A program made the position numbers and the translations under genes. Below are positions 12,860-25,600 of a stretch of DNA of 64,000 nucleotides, in pieces; the stretch's first letter is position 1; the number at the start of each line of letters is the position of its first letter. The notes under the pieces were generated by a model. That model was not told where the DNA came from. It searched no databases and saw only the letters and a program-made list of their open reading frames with translations. This stretch comes from Nymphaea colorata (taxonomy: Eukaryota; Streptophyta; Magnoliopsida; Nymphaeales; Nymphaeaceae). Location of the stretch: the NCBI RefSeq assembly GCF_008831285.2, contig NC_045138.2, positions 15,347,934 to 15,411,933 on the forward strand, written 5' to 3'.

Positions 12860-15020
12860 TTTTCTTCAAAGTCTCTGTCATTACCGTTAATAAGTTTGAT
12901 CTAAAAGACAATTTCATGGTGTAGCATGTTTTACTTATAAAAACTGATCATGATTTTAAGGAAGTCCAATTGGTTTTGAACGTTGAGTTGAGTCGAATTT
13001 CAAAGAATAGATGTCTAACCATGAGTCCCCTGCTTTATCTAGTTTCTCATGTTAGGTTACCGACTGGTCTAGTTGCACTTAATATCTTGACCATTCTGGT
13101 CATGCTAATGAAGAGGGTTGTTTCAATTCCTTTGCAGTAAGAGGAAACGAAAGCTGTTCCAAACCCTGCTCAATTCAGTAGGTCGATCTTTTTTCTTGGA
13201 CGTTACTGGAACTTAAATAGAACCGTCGTGTTGAAATTCGAGTATTAGACAGAACAAGTAAAATATTTTTTTTGCACACAGCGAGAATCTTGTAAGGAAA
13301 TTTTGATCATCTCTTCCATGACAAACTCGATTAAACAGAGAAATTTATTGGTTCGTGAGATCTTTCTAATCAACATATGGATCCAATATTTGCTATTGAC
13401 CAATAAAAAGGCAAAAGCAAATGCTGTGTTCCAATGACTTGGGAAACAACCTGACTGCTGCTTGCATATTTCATAGCTGAAGAATCAATGAATTACAATG
13501 AAACGATTGTGGAGGATTAAGCTTCAGTCGTATTTCTGAAGCTTCTAACAGCAGGCATCAAGATTGAGAATTGACCGCAGTGATCACGGATTAGGAATTT
13601 TATCAAGCAGTATTTTGGTACCACAACCCAGAAGCTCCATTTATAAAGGTCTAGTGAAGTTCCAATCCTTAATCCTTCGAGCACAGTAACCCAGTAAGAG
13701 TGGCTGCTAGAGTTACCTCCAAATAATGAGCTAGAAGGCTGCAGACAGAGAAGAACAAAATGGCAATAGGAACACAGGCTTCAAGACATCTACAGCGCAA
13801 TTGATTTCTCAACGACAAGTATACATGCTATTTTTCCACAGTGAAGAAGCAGCATACATGCATACGAACTCTTCTTTCAGTGGAAGTCACGCTTATGTAG
13901 TTATAGGGGTATGAATTAAGACCAGGAAGCAATATGAAAATCTCAACTTTAAAGGAGCCATTAAAACTTTTTCTAGACCCCAGAAACAGAAACCAAGTAT
14001 TTTCTGCCCCGGATTGTTTGGTACTGGAATCGATGATTTCCATAACTGAGGATTGCGCATCCTGATCCACTCTTGTTCCGGTCTCCGGGAAAATGACTTT
14101 CCGGTGGGAAGGAACCAGATAATATTTGCAATAGTTCAAATGCGAGCAGGCAAAAAGACAGCACATGGTCCAGACTATGCGCAATGCAATGCTTGTACGC
14201 CCTTCCAAAGAGGGGAAGTGGATAATTAAAGCTTGGTCCTGTGACTTCGATGTCTACAGTGAGAAAACTTCCAGAAAAGGGGAAAAAAATTCCAAAGTTA
14301 CATTTCAAGACATACTAACGGGCATATTATTATTTGGTATACTTAAAGTTCACATACATAAACCAATTTGGCATATCACCAAAAGATTTTGTTTAGGTGC
14401 ATGTGATACTTGTAGTACAAAGATGCCATGCACTTCCCAACGAGCTAGATGGCACAGCTCTTCTTTAATAGGATAGCATGTGACTGGAGACGGAAAACTT
14501 GGCAGCAATTCCGTCTAAAGAGAGTCTAGTTAAGGAACTTCTGTCAGGGAAAGCTTCATCAACCATCAAGGTGGAAAGATAAGAATAAAAAAAGGAAGAT
14601 GATGACAGGAAGCTGCATCAATTTGGTATCGAAGAAGTGTAGTACTGTCGGAGAACACGCAAAGGATCGGAATGCAGCTTGACTCGAACAGTTTGATGAA
14701 AAGCAGAACTCGTGGAACATAATGGAAAACGAGCTTGAAGCTGCTTTTACTGTCGCTCTTAAAAAGACTTTACGGTATGGCTCGGGTTTGGATGCTTAAA
14801 TGTTCATCAATGTAAACGAAGTATATAAAACATGAGACTTTATAAATAGACGGCATTCAAATTACAGATTTTTCAACTTCAAAAATTACTTTCATGATCA
14901 ACCCATTTGGCCCTCGAACAAGAAAAATGAACCCAAAAAAAAAAAAATGTACCAATGTTAATAATTTCGTGAACTTAGTCAAGATAAGAACATTTTCGGA
15001 CGAAGAACGTCCTGAAATTC
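12860..15020. other. Spacer downstream of the aspartyl protease
   Basis: No supported gene. Overlapping open frames on the minus strand at 13828-14308 have no recognised domain. The 3' untranslated region of the protease at 15028 presumably extends into the right end of this stretch. An A-rich tract lies at about 14935-14948. Confidence 0.4.
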
Positions 15021-15027
15021 AGCAGAT

Positions 15028-16401
15028 CTACTGCTGACACGTCTGCGGCCTGAATCCGATCCGCTCCTTCACGATGTCGTACGTTATGTAGTAATCCTGC
15101 TGCTGATAATTCCCGAGGATGACCGCAGGCCCCACCGTCCCCTCGCCGACGGCGCCGATGACCGTCAGGCAGATGGCGTCAGTTTCCCCTACGAACGAAA
15201 AGTAGTTCTTCAGCGGCAGCGTCAAGACGGCGCCGCCGTCGAAGTGGAGCGCCATCGCCGGCAAGGCCACCGTTTTCCGGCGGCCGACCTCGAAGCACGG
15301 CCGCAGGCCAGACTGCTTCTCCACTGCCACCGCCCGCCGGTATCCCCTAACCTGGCTCGCGAACGCCGCCGCCAGCCGATCGTGGGTGCCGCCCTCCATG
15401 ACGGTGAAGCTCGTCCCGGAGTCGATGATCGTCCCGCCGTTGCCGTCCGGCCGCAAAGGCGGCACATCCACGGCGACGCTGCCCACGGTGACCTTCCTCA
15501 GCCCGACGTAGTAGTAGGCGCCGAAGCGCGCCGGGCTCCTCAGGAACGGCGTGAAGGTCAGGCCTCGCGAGGCAGCCGGATTTTCACCGAGAACCAGGGT
15601 GCCGTAAGCCCCGCGAACATCGTCGAGGCGGTGGGAAGGGAGGCAGTAGGAGAAGGACCCGACGCCCAATTGGGACGGGAAGGAGGGCTGGCCGCGGCCG
15701 AAACCGGCAACTCCGGTCTCCTGGTGGTCGGAGAACACGGAGCAGCCGACAGCGAAATTCGCCACCGGTTTCCCCGGGAGAGACAGGGTCTCCGACAGGA
15801 GGATGCCGCCGGTGGCGGCGGATCCGTAAAGGACGAAATAAGGTGGGCAGACGGAGGAGGAGGAGCAGTTGGAGGGGAGACGGCTGTGGATCCAGCGGCA
15901 CTTGGGGTTGCGGCAGCCGACGAGGCGGGCAGATGAGGAGGACTTGGGGATGAATGGCGGGAATGCAGAAACTGGTGAGCGGCAGTTTCTGCAACGGAAA
16001 CTGTGGGAACAAGGGAACCAGACGAGGGTGCTGCCGGTGTCGAGGACGAAGGGGAGCGGCTGGGCAGGGGTGCCGAACCTCAGCCCGATGACGTACTCAC
16101 CGGAGCTCCGGGGGGCGACGTTCGTGGTCGCGACCTCCGAGGCGGCGATTGGCTGCCCATCGCCGTGGTAGTGGTGGCGGTTCTTCAGGTGGTGGGCTCG
16201 GGCGAGCGAGAACTCCGCGAGCTGGGAGAGCTTGGCCCATGGGTCGTTGGCTGGGAAGGAGGGCTGCTTCTGAGTCAAGTTCAGGGTTAGAGTTTGCGGG
16301 GTGGCGAAGGGGAAGAAGAGGTGGAGGAGGAAAAGGAAGACGGGAGCGGACATTGTGGCCGTTGGTGGTGAACAGAGTGGGGATGGTGGCGGTGCGGCCA
16401 T
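15028..16401 (-). CDS. Secreted aspartyl protease, nepenthesin-like (A1 family), intronless
   Basis: A single uninterrupted 457-residue frame encodes a pepsin-type (A1) aspartic endopeptidase of the plant nepenthesin-like branch. It most resembles proteins named 'probable aspartyl protease At4g16563'. A hydrophobic N-terminal segment (about residues 17-36, MSAPVFLFLLHLFFPFATPQ) suggests a signal peptide, with Met17 an alternative start. The first catalytic motif is DTGSTLVWFPC (about residues 119-129) and the second is IDSGTSFTVM (about residue 327 on). The Cys-rich stretch after the first motif (CSHSFRCRNC) is the nepenthesin-type insertion. The C-terminus ILGNYQQQDYYITYDI is typical of the family. 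Length matches the group, which is often single-exon. The coding region is markedly GC- and CpG-rich compared with its surroundings. Role: extracellular or vacuolar proteolysis; the substrate is unknown. Confidence 0.93.
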   Translation of the reverse strand: MAAPPPSPLCSPPTATMSAPVFLFLLHLFFPFATPQTLTLNLTQKQPSFPANDPWAKLSQLAEFSLARAHHLKNRHHYHGDGQPIAASEVATTNVAPRSSGEYVIGLRFGTPAQPLPFVLDTGSTLVWFPCSHSFRCRNCRSPVSAFPPFIPKSSSSARLVGCRNPKCRWIHSRLPSNCSSSSVCPPYFVLYGSAATGGILLSETLSLPGKPVANFAVGCSVFSDHQETGVAGFGRGQPSFPSQLGVGSFSYCLPSHRLDDVRGAYGTLVLGENPAASRGLTFTPFLRSPARFGAYYYVGLRKVTVGSVAVDVPPLRPDGNGGTIIDSGTSFTVMEGGTHDRLAAAFASQVRGYRRAVAVEKQSGLRPCFEVGRRKTVALPAMALHFDGGAVLTLPLKNYFSFVGETDAICLTVIGAVGEGTVGPAVILGNYQQQDYYITYDIVKERIGFRPQTCQQ

Positions 16402-16530
16402 GAAAGCGTTTAGAGAGGCGTTCGCCTGATGGGTGGAGCCCTGAAGTCCTTGCCCTTCAATTTCGCTAAAATATCGTGAACGCCATTCCGTCCCTCCAAA
16501 CGGGTTTCGGGTCGACTCGGAGAATTTGAT

Positions 16531-16540
16531 ATTTATAAAA
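16531..16540 (-). promoter_or_regulatory. Possible TATA box of the aspartyl protease
   Basis: The minus strand reads TTTTATAAAT about 130 bases upstream of the protease start codon, a usual distance for a plant core promoter with a leader of about 100 bases. It is near-palindromic, so the orientation is inferred only from the gene. Confidence 0.35.
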
Positions 16541-16720
16541 GCGATATCTCATAAAACAACCGGATCATGAATCAGGGAAAACGGTTTAGACGATCCGAGC
16601 CATGGGGGATAGGGCAAAGGGGGGTAGCCTAGTAATTCTACTGAAGAGCTCGGGGTGAAGAAGCGACGGCTGCTCTCTGTGTGTGTGTGTCTGTGTGTGT
16701 GTGTGGACCACGGATGGCGA

Positions 16721-16739
16721 TGACGTGACGGTGACGTCA
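16721..16739. promoter_or_regulatory. Triple TGACG cluster with palindromic TGACGTCA
   Basis: Three TGACG cores start at 16721, 16726 and 16732, and the last is part of the full palindrome TGACGTCA (16732-16739). TGACG motifs are the binding core of plant TGA-type bZIP factors (as-1-like elements). The cluster is about 320 bases upstream of the aspartyl protease start and next to a GT microsatellite (about 16678-16706). Regulation of the protease by stress- or salicylate-linked bZIPs is inference. Confidence 0.45.
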
Positions 16740-16741
16740 CC

Positions 16742-19700
16742 CATCTTCTACGTTCTTTTGTCCGTACGCGGCCGCCGGGAGCAGGAGCATGTGGGTTTTA
16801 GAGGGAGTGGTGTGGCCGGAGGCAGTTCGGGGCATGGGGGTCCCCATCCATGTGGATCTAAGACTATAGGATACGCCGGATCCAAGTTAGCCGCATTTTA
16901 ATATAGATCTAAGATTATAGATGTCTGAATCTCAATCTCATATGGAGGAGCTGGATCTGCTTCACCTAATCCTCTAAAAGTAAAAGTAAAAGGAGTTCCA
17001 AATTCACCATGGAAAGTCGGTTCACATTACGGGTCCACAACCTTTTGCCTCCAATGGTTTAAATAATTGCTGGTTAAGTTAATGCCACCTAAACGGCATC
17101 ATGTGGCTAGCGGGCTCCGACCAAGGTGAGTTCTTGTGTCATTAACACCAAAATTCAACGATTTATTATTATTATTATTGTTGTTGTTGTTATTTCATAA
17201 ATTTACTTTTAAATTCATGAAATACTTTTTAATGTGTTTCGGGGTAAATTTTGAGGACAATACCTAAAATCCACTTAATCAACTTATTCGAATCGAATAT
17301 ATGAGAAATCAACAGTCTTCCACAGCCGATTTTCTAGAACGCCATGCATTGATTTTTAAATTTTATCTTATAGTTAATGATTTTATTATGTTAAAATATT
17401 TAAAAAAAATCTTTTATTTTCCTAAAAAAGTATTTTTTTTTTGTTTTTATCAATAGGTTGGGCAGTGGATTGATCAGCCGATTCGTTTCATGAACCGATT
17501 TAGACAACGCTGGGTCACTCTATCGATTCAAATAACTAACTGATGGCACCAATAAATCGGTTAGAGAATCAGATTGATTTGTGGCAGTTTCAATTACAAT
17601 AAGCCAATTTTGACAACACAGAGAAGAAAAGGAAGAACAGGACAAACCTCCGGCGTCTGTTCCTCCTTCAATTTACAAGTCTTAATTATGGCCATACAAA
17701 TGTCCGCAAGACCTACGCGTGTTCGGCAAGCTTGAATGATAACATTAATTGATTAGGTCAATGCAGTGAATTTTTTGCGTATAGTTGCACAGTTTATAGA
17801 GACCTTTTTAAGAAATTTAGTTTTTCCTCGATGGGTCACCTCGAGTTAAGAGAGATGCATTCACTGAGCTGTAAGTAATTGAAAAATAGATGTCTGCTCT
17901 TGAAATTGTAAGCTTTTTTCCACAAGCATAAAACTCTCAAGATCATACCTTTATGCTTCATAAGGTAAACATACATATGATACATCTTTTAAGTCTAGCA
18001 TTGTGCTTGCTACTATTGATAACCCAAATAACTAATAAAGACAATTAATGTCTAAAAAGATTCGAGCTAAGCAATCGGACAGTGATGGCGGAAGCTTCGT
18101 GAAACCAGCGAATGGAAGATCCAAAGAAAATAAGCTCCTTCTTGTACGTGCAGAAAGGCAACGAAGTTAAGGAATAGCGACGGCCAAAACTTTTGCATCA
18201 AAGGCGTACGATGTGTCGAGGAAAAGTAATCAAGTCTCCAAAACTTTCAGGTAAGGTTCGTTTTCTTTTTGAATTTTTTGTTATTTTGATCCATTTGCTG
18301 ATGAGGCTCTGGTAAAAGAGAGATATAAAGGGTGCTATGATAAATCTTTTGTTTGTGATTTTAGTTGCCAAATGTATCTTGAATGTATCAAGATCATCCA
18401 TGTTTTTTCGAAGAAAAAATTGACAGAAAACTTAAAGTTTTATAATGTTTAGGCTTCTATTTTTAAAATTTTGAACTTTTTCATAATTTTTTCGACTAAA
18501 GAAAAAAAAAAGAAACTTCACAAATTAATACCTCGAAAAAAAAACACCACCAATAAAAGCTTGACAAAGACATTTGCTAGCGACAGTGATGTGAACTAGC
18601 TTCCAAACTCCGGCTGCAGCATTAAACTGTCATAAAAGAGGGGAAGAGAGAGAACCAAGCCATCTTTACGAGTACTGTGTCCTCACCAAAAAAAAAAAAT
18701 GAAAGTTTTCTTGACTCATTGTAGAGATTATACGATGAGAGCCAGCAGAAGAGTTAAGTTATAAGACCATCTCATACTCGAGCTGACATTTTCTGATAGT
18801 TTTGGAGTTCCAGAAAAGTTACCGATCTGGATCTTAAACGGATTTCGCAGCGGATTTGTTACCTGCCCTACTCTATTGACAGGACATGAACAGAAGATCC
18901 ATTTTTGTTCCGTATACTGTGTTGGATCTTGATTCTGAACTAGTTAAGGCCATTTCTTCTTCTGCGTAATTTTCAGTTCAATCAATGTTGTTTGGATATC
19001 CAACCTCCGATTTCAGTCTTTTGGAAAGGCTCAAAACCTTATTAACGACTGAATGTGTTAGCGACACAGCATCTGCAACGCTTTTTGTGGGGTTGTTTTT
19101 TCTCAACTCGATACCGTTCAGGCTTCTCCTATTATTTTCTTCAAATTGTGAGACTACATACCAAGTTCAACCCAATATTTAAAACTACTTTTTTAGATTT
19201 TGAATTCTGCTTTTATTTGGCACCTACTCCACACAGGTATTAGATTTTGAATTCTGCTTTTATTTGGCACCTACTCCACACAGACACAGATATGAGGTCA
19301 GGGTATGGGAGCTAAAAGTGACAAACCAACATGCACCCACAGATCCACAAGCCACAGACATTATATATATATATATATATATCCAACTCACTCACTCACT
19401 CTTAAATGTAGTCTGATCCATTGTCATTGAATATATGTACATATATATTAAGGTGGTTCAATCTATCATAATGGAAGTTGAGATAAAAACGACAAGAAAA
19501 ACATGTAAACTAATATTAGATAATGAAAACTCATCAATCTTTTCTTTTTATTTTCTCTTAACTATTCTTTATAATGGATTAAACAACTCTCTTGAGTGAA
19601 CTAGGTGACTAGATAGTTAGAATCATCATCCAAAATCTATATATTTGCAAACGCTGGTTGTGTTCTCCTGTGTCTAGAGTCTGTATAGTCATTTGCTTTG

Positions 19701-20177
19701 TTATGTATTTCATTTGCTTATGTTGAGTCTTTGATTTATGTTTGAGTGTTCACCTACGAAGCACCCTCCAATCTAGTCCCAAGTGTATGTAATGGGATTC
19801 TTCGTTTGAAGTGGTCGGCAAGAATTTTGTAAGTAGCTTCAGCCAACCTTATGTAAGCAATTTGAGATTATTCTCATTTCTTACATCCCTCATTATGTGT
19901 ACGTTTTTCAAGAAAAATACATTGCGAGTTTTCTTTATTAGCACTATGTGTTCTTTATACACTTTGTTTTCCAAATGATCTCTGTGCCCCTTTTAAGGTT
20001 ACAGACTGAAGTTGTCAGCTCGTGACAGTCTGTGTCCTTCGACAATATTGGGCCATCCAAGCATCCAGATCCTTTTTTTCTTTTGGGCTCCTAGACCTCT
20101 CTTTCTCTCTCTAAAAACATGTAGCACATGACCTATGCATTCACCCTTTCTCTCTGAGCTCTGAGCTCTTCTCTCCC
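16742..20177. other. Spacer
   Basis: No supported gene. It holds a short ATT/GTT trinucleotide run near 17163-17192, a 47-base tandem duplication (19194-19283, listed separately) and a TA run near 19362-19382. Confidence 0.45.
19194..19283 (+). repeat. Tandem duplication, 43-base unit, two copies
   Basis: A 43-base unit beginning TAGATTTTGAATTCTGC occupies 19194-19236 and recurs without visible change at 19241-19283, separated by GTAT. The lack of divergence points to a recent slippage or repair event. Confidence 0.9.
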
Positions 20178-21312
20178 TAGGAAAAATTTACAGAAGACAA
20201 CCAAACGTTTGAGCCAATAACAAGCTGGCCCTCAACCTTTCAACTACCACAAATAAGCACTTAACTTTTTCAGAAAACTCACAAACAGCAGTTTTACATA
20301 AAGAAACATTAAAATGTAAGATTAATTTACAAATCTAACCCTCTATTTTTAATCTATAATCGTTTCTTAAGCAGTTGGAAAACAAGATGTTTAATTTTTT
20401 GTTTAGTTTATTGGAAAACCAGATCTAAGCATATGAAAAATCAGAAACCTGCCGGAAAATTGTGCAATGGTGATTCTAAAGCAAAAGTCTCAAAATTTTC
20501 TATCGGTTTTGATTCATTTTTGTACTCAATGAGTCTTAAGATAGGTTTAGAAAGATTTTGAAACAGAATTTACAAAAAAACGTTGAGAAATCGATTGGAT
20601 TTTCATCAAAATCGTGGTTGTCTGTGCCGGATGTGCTCTTCCTCTTTTCTCTTGGCAATTCATGAGTTTTGATGCAACCATGGGTCCATCTTGATTAAAT
20701 TGGTGCTTTTCCTTGAAGACATTTTGGAATGATTTTGAACCAATAATTGATAAAAAAAAAAAACAACTACAACAATTGACTAGATTTTGGGGCAAAGCTG
20801 AACACTGTTACCACCAGTGGATTTTCTCAAAATCCAGGAAAAGAAAACTTGAAATTACTAGCATTATTCCTGTTTGGCTTATCTCTATTTAAGTATGATC
20901 TCTAGTATTTTGGAACCATGTTTCTTGAGTTATTGAGTTGATTTGGTCCACAAATTTCATATAATCCCCTCTATTCTTTCTATGCAGCATGGACCGCAAG
21001 GTTGGCCACCACACCCTTGATGCCCTTGCTGCCCTGGTGAGAAAAAGTCCCAACTCTCTTCATCTGGTGAGGGTCAACAGCTGGTCGATTTTCCATCACC
21101 AGCGACGGGATTGATGATTTTTTTTATTTATTAAAAACTAATTTTGATTTTAAGGTTACATTTGTAAATTGGGCATATATTTTAATATTTCTTTTTGAAA
21201 TGGAGCTTTTTTGTGATTTTCATGATAGGGCTTGTTTGTGGTAGTTCAAAGGGTGAGGGTCTATTTGTTATTGGCCCAAAGGATGGGTGCTCCCTCATAA
21301 AATTTTATGAAT
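20178..21312. mobile_element. Mutator-like (MULE-type) non-autonomous element with long terminal inverted repeats
   Basis: The first 155 or so bases (about 20180-20335) match the reverse complement of the last 160 (about 21150-21310). Both arms carry versions of GAGCCAATAACAAG and CAACTACCACAAAT(A)AG. Long, diverged inverted ends around an unrelated non-transposase interior are typical of Mutator-like elements. The interior (about 0.8 kb) has no long open frame. It contains a segment at about 20989-21036 bounded by a good acceptor (CTTTCTATGCAG) and donor (GTGAGA), GC-richer than its surroundings, which looks like a captured exon (Pack-MULE behaviour). A possible related element end begins near 21353 (GGAGAAAATTACACAGAACC). 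I could not identify the target-site duplication with confidence. Confidence 0.6.
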
Positions 21313-21352
21313 TTTCGGATTGAAATTTGGAACATGACCAATAATTAATTGG

Positions 21353-22656
21353 AGAAAATTACACAGAACCGCCCAACTATTGGACAAATACTAAATGACT
21401 GCCCAACTTTTCATGTCTAACGCTTCTCAAGTTTTCCCCATAGAGATCGAATGACTACCTCCAGATAGAAAAGAAAACATGAAGTGGTTCTGCCACTGGT
21501 CCACAACAGCTATGGATGTGGATCCAGATCTGGGCAGGCAAAAGGTGTCACACAGGCAGATCGAAGAGACTGATATATCCATTAAGGAACCAGCTATTAA
21601 CCAGATTAAGTTGGGAAGACAAAAATCAAATTCAATTGATCATTCATCGATCCTGTGAAAACAACGAAAGCAGCCAGAAGTCGTTCACAACCCTACCAGC
21701 GCAGTGGAGGAAAAATCTTTCCAAAGGGAAACTCTTGACGAGGAGTTTAAACTTTAAATCAAATAAACGAACACATCAAATTGTAGCAGAAATTTTACTA
21801 CATACATGAAATGAAAATGGTTGTTAAGGGAAGAAGTTCGGTATTCACTCGTTTCTAAGGTAAGTATATCCCAGCAGCCATACAGGCAGGAAGCACTATC
21901 CCAATCTAACATGGCATTAGGATTTCATCATGGATTAAAAACACACACTTCACTCTAGCTAAAGGAGAAGGCGCACAAACAAATGTACCCCAGTAACAAT
22001 CTGCCACAAACAGATACCCCAGTGAGAATCTGTCTCATATGCGCAGGTTTGCCCTGTTCTCGCATGACCAGATTTATTCTCCTAACAAAGCGTCTCAATT
22101 AGAAGGCCAAGAATGAAGCGCCCTGTGGCCATAGCCTTTTCGCCAGACGTACTTCGTGCTGCCCAATCCAGTTGCGACTCGCTAATAGAACCAGGCATTT
22201 TCTGTCGAGCAGGCTAATTTCAATAGTTGGATAGTAGCCCACGGAAAGAAAGAAAGTGGCGGCAGTCAGATCTAGGGAGACCAGTTTATCCAAGCCGCAC
22301 AACACTAAGAACAATCATTGAGCGAATGGGACCAGCATTGCCGTGAGCCCCACCATTATTGCCCATGACACTTTATTTCATTTCAAACTTTACCATCGGA
22401 TTTATTGAATGAACCACGAGAAGACAACAGCAAATCATCCTCAGTGAGGTCACACATTCTCCCATAACAAAATTCTTCTTCCAGAGTAAAGAGAATTGAA
22501 ATGCCGATGCTTAATAGCCCAAAGTGTTCACCAGCTATCAAAGTTATTACATCTAACAGCCTGGGGATTTCGTGACAGCCATTCCCTATTGACAAACGAA
22601 CTGGAAGACAACAAAATTCCTCGGGGACTTCAAGATGGAACTTTACCAAAGTGACA
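21353..22656. other. Spacer and 3' flank of BAS1 copy 1
   Basis: The left part starts like a MULE-type end. The right part (about 22440-22656) is probably the 3' untranslated region of BAS1 copy 1, because pieces of it recur beside copy 2 at about 44400-44594, including AAATTCTTCTTCCAGAGT. No separate gene is supported. Confidence 0.5.
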
Positions 22657-25600
22657 TTAAATTGCTGCAAAATATTCCTTACTGAGCTTCGGGTCTGGCT
22701 TCATAGATTTCTCTCCAGGCTTCCACCCAGCTGGGCAGACCTCATCAGGATTGTCTTGGACATATTGCAGCGCCTGTATAAAGAAACGGAGGACATAACA
22801 TTGGTCCAATGTAACTAGCGTGAAAATCAATTTGAAGCCTTAACTTCAAGGGAAAGAGGAAGAAGAAGAACCGTTGATCCTAACCTGCAGTGTCCTCAGT
22901 GTCTCGTCAACACTTCGACCAATAGCAAGATTGTTTATTGTTGAGTGCTGAATAACACCCTCCTTGTCAATGATAAAGAGCCCCCTCAGAGCAATGCCCT
23001 GGCAATTAGAGAAAAGGATTATCAAATTTATCCACGAACAGTGCCAGAATAATGATGGCATCTGAACACTCCAAGGTGCCATAAAGCAACACCCACGGCC
23101 CAATACCTGATCTCGGATTAGAACCCCGTAGGACTCTGAAATCGATTTAGTTACATCAGAGATAAGAGGATATTTCAGATCACCAAGACCGCCTGACTTT
23201 CTGTCAGTCTGAATCCATGCAAGATGGGAAAACTGTGCCAAAGATGAAAAGAATCAGGAAGTAGAACAGGGCCAGACTAACATGGGCATGCCCAAGATCA
23301 AGTTGAAAAATGTAGAGTATGCAGAATGCATCGGTGAGAGAGAGAGAGAGAGAGAGTTTCTTCACAAACATGATTAACCAAATCTCAATGTAGGCACAAA
23401 CAGAATAGAAAGCTAAGTGCAGAAAATAGGTTCTTATTAAAACCAAGAACCGTCTTGCCGACTGGTGTTAAATTTTGATATAACTCATATACATGGTGTA
23501 TTTTGATATAACTCATATACATGGTGTCAGAAACGTTCGTCACTAAATAAGCAGCCAACTGTTTTACGCTTCTGCATGCATAAACTTCTCATTCCTTAAA
23601 AAAATTCTCAAAATTCAATAGCAGGAGGTAACACATAATTCTTTTACAGCAAAACCACGTCAAAGTTCTGGAGTATGCAGAATGCATCGGTGAGAGAGAG
23701 AGAGAGAGAGTTTCTTCGCAAACATGATTAACCAAATCTCAATGTAGGCACAAACAGAATAGAAAGCTAAGTGCAGAAAATAGGTTCTTATTAAAACCAA
23801 GAACTGTCTTGCCGACTGGTGTTAAATTTTGATATAACTCATATACATGGTGTCAGAAACGTTCGTCACTAAATAAGCAGCCAACTGTTTTACGCTTCTG
23901 CATGCATTAACTTCTCATTCCTTCAAAAAGTTCTCAAAATTCAATAGCAGGAGGTAACACATAATTCCTTTACAGCAAAACCACGTCAAAGTTCTGTTGC
24001 AGACAATTGACCAAGCATTTATTAACAAATATAAACTTATTATCAACGTCTCTGAAAACATCAATCTTTTTTCAAAATGTGTTTTTAGAAGAGCTATCTC
24101 ATGGCCACAGCAAGACAGTGAGGATGTAAATAGATCAAACTTGAGTCAGGTCTAGGCCTTACATAGCTTCACTTAATCAGATTTACGTTCAGGCAGACTT
24201 TGATATGATATTCTGAAGCCACATCCAAGTTAGATAAGCTTAGCATCCAACATGCACATAATCACATGCACTTGAATCTGGTTCAAGCTCAAATTCATAT
24301 CTAGAAGTAAAACAATATGACATACAGAAGAGGTTATTGATCAGAAACTATTTCTTTGCCAAGTGTGTCTAATCAGATTCAGTGCAGGTGCCTGTCCAAC
24401 CCAAACCTATTCAGCATAGCCCCAAGTAGGAAGACTGACAAGGACACACTCCATTTAGTCAAAAGCCAAAGCTTGACAAATCCAAGTTTCCAACCATTTT
24501 TATTTCACAATCACAAAGTTACTGTTCAACAAAAAAAGATTGAGATCCATAAACGTGTGAAAGTTGAGATTTTAGAAACTTACCACGCTGTCAACTGAAA
24601 CACCCAGTACTTCTGTGTTTAACTTCTCAAATTCAGAGTACCGGTCACTGAATGCAGTAATTTCTGCAAAATGGATAGCGTAAATCCTTCAGTATGATGT
24701 GCATACCCTAGCACGGTACTTGTCAAATATAGACAAGTGATTCCAAAAGCAAGGTATGCCAAACTTGCCTGTCGGGCATACAAATGTGAAGTCCAATGGA
24801 TAGAAGAAAAGGATGACATACTTCTTCCCAATGTACTCAGAAAGCTTCACCTGATGACATAACCACGGTCTTAATTAGTTCAGATACAAAACAGAAAACA
24901 ATATCTTGGCCTTATTTAAACTAACCAGATATAGGAAGGCAAAAAAAGCAAGGAAAGAAATATGGAAATGTTTAAAAACCAAACCAAGAGCCAGAAGGCC
25001 TGATAGTTTTCATCACTGGATGCTGTTAGACAATGATCGTTGAACTTTTTCACTCCACATGAATAAATTCATTAATCAAAAATTATATTTGCTGCTTTTA
25101 ACCTAGAAAAAAAAATGACAAAGCATGTGAAGAAATACGACAATGTGATAGATGACCCTTTTGATTCTGACTAATAGTCTAATACTATACACTTAAGTCT
25201 CAAGCAGCATCTTGATATCCTTTAGACTTTTAAAGTTATCGATACAAAGTAAGAAGGTAGCTCACATTGATAAACTCCTGGTCAAAGACAGCCTCAGCTT
25301 CAAAATCTGGTGCTTTGTTTCCAACTAGTGGAGCCTGGCTCTGTCAAAATTCCGACCTTAGCAGGTTTAGTACAATAATATGTGATCATATGATGATAAT
25401 AAAGTAGAAAAAGACAGAGATACACGAACCCACAGGAAAAAGAATATAGCGATGTGCCTAATATTAGATGTCCGCCGCCATCAGGGAATATCATGATCAG
25501 GAACGTTAACTTAAAACTTCCATTTTTCATTTAAATTAGAACAAGAGGAGAATAGAAATTGAAAGCCAAAGTTTTACATTTCCTTTTAAGCATTTTCTTC

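Noticed and set aside
13828-14308. Two overlapping minus-strand frames of 111 and 126 codons
   Set aside because: No recognised motif, two frames compete over the same DNA, and no splice link to the frame at 12574-12852 could be established.
15222-16403. Long open frames on the plus strand and in other minus frames across the aspartyl protease
   Set aside because: These are shadows of the GC-rich protease coding region; none shows a domain, and the protease frame has all family motifs.
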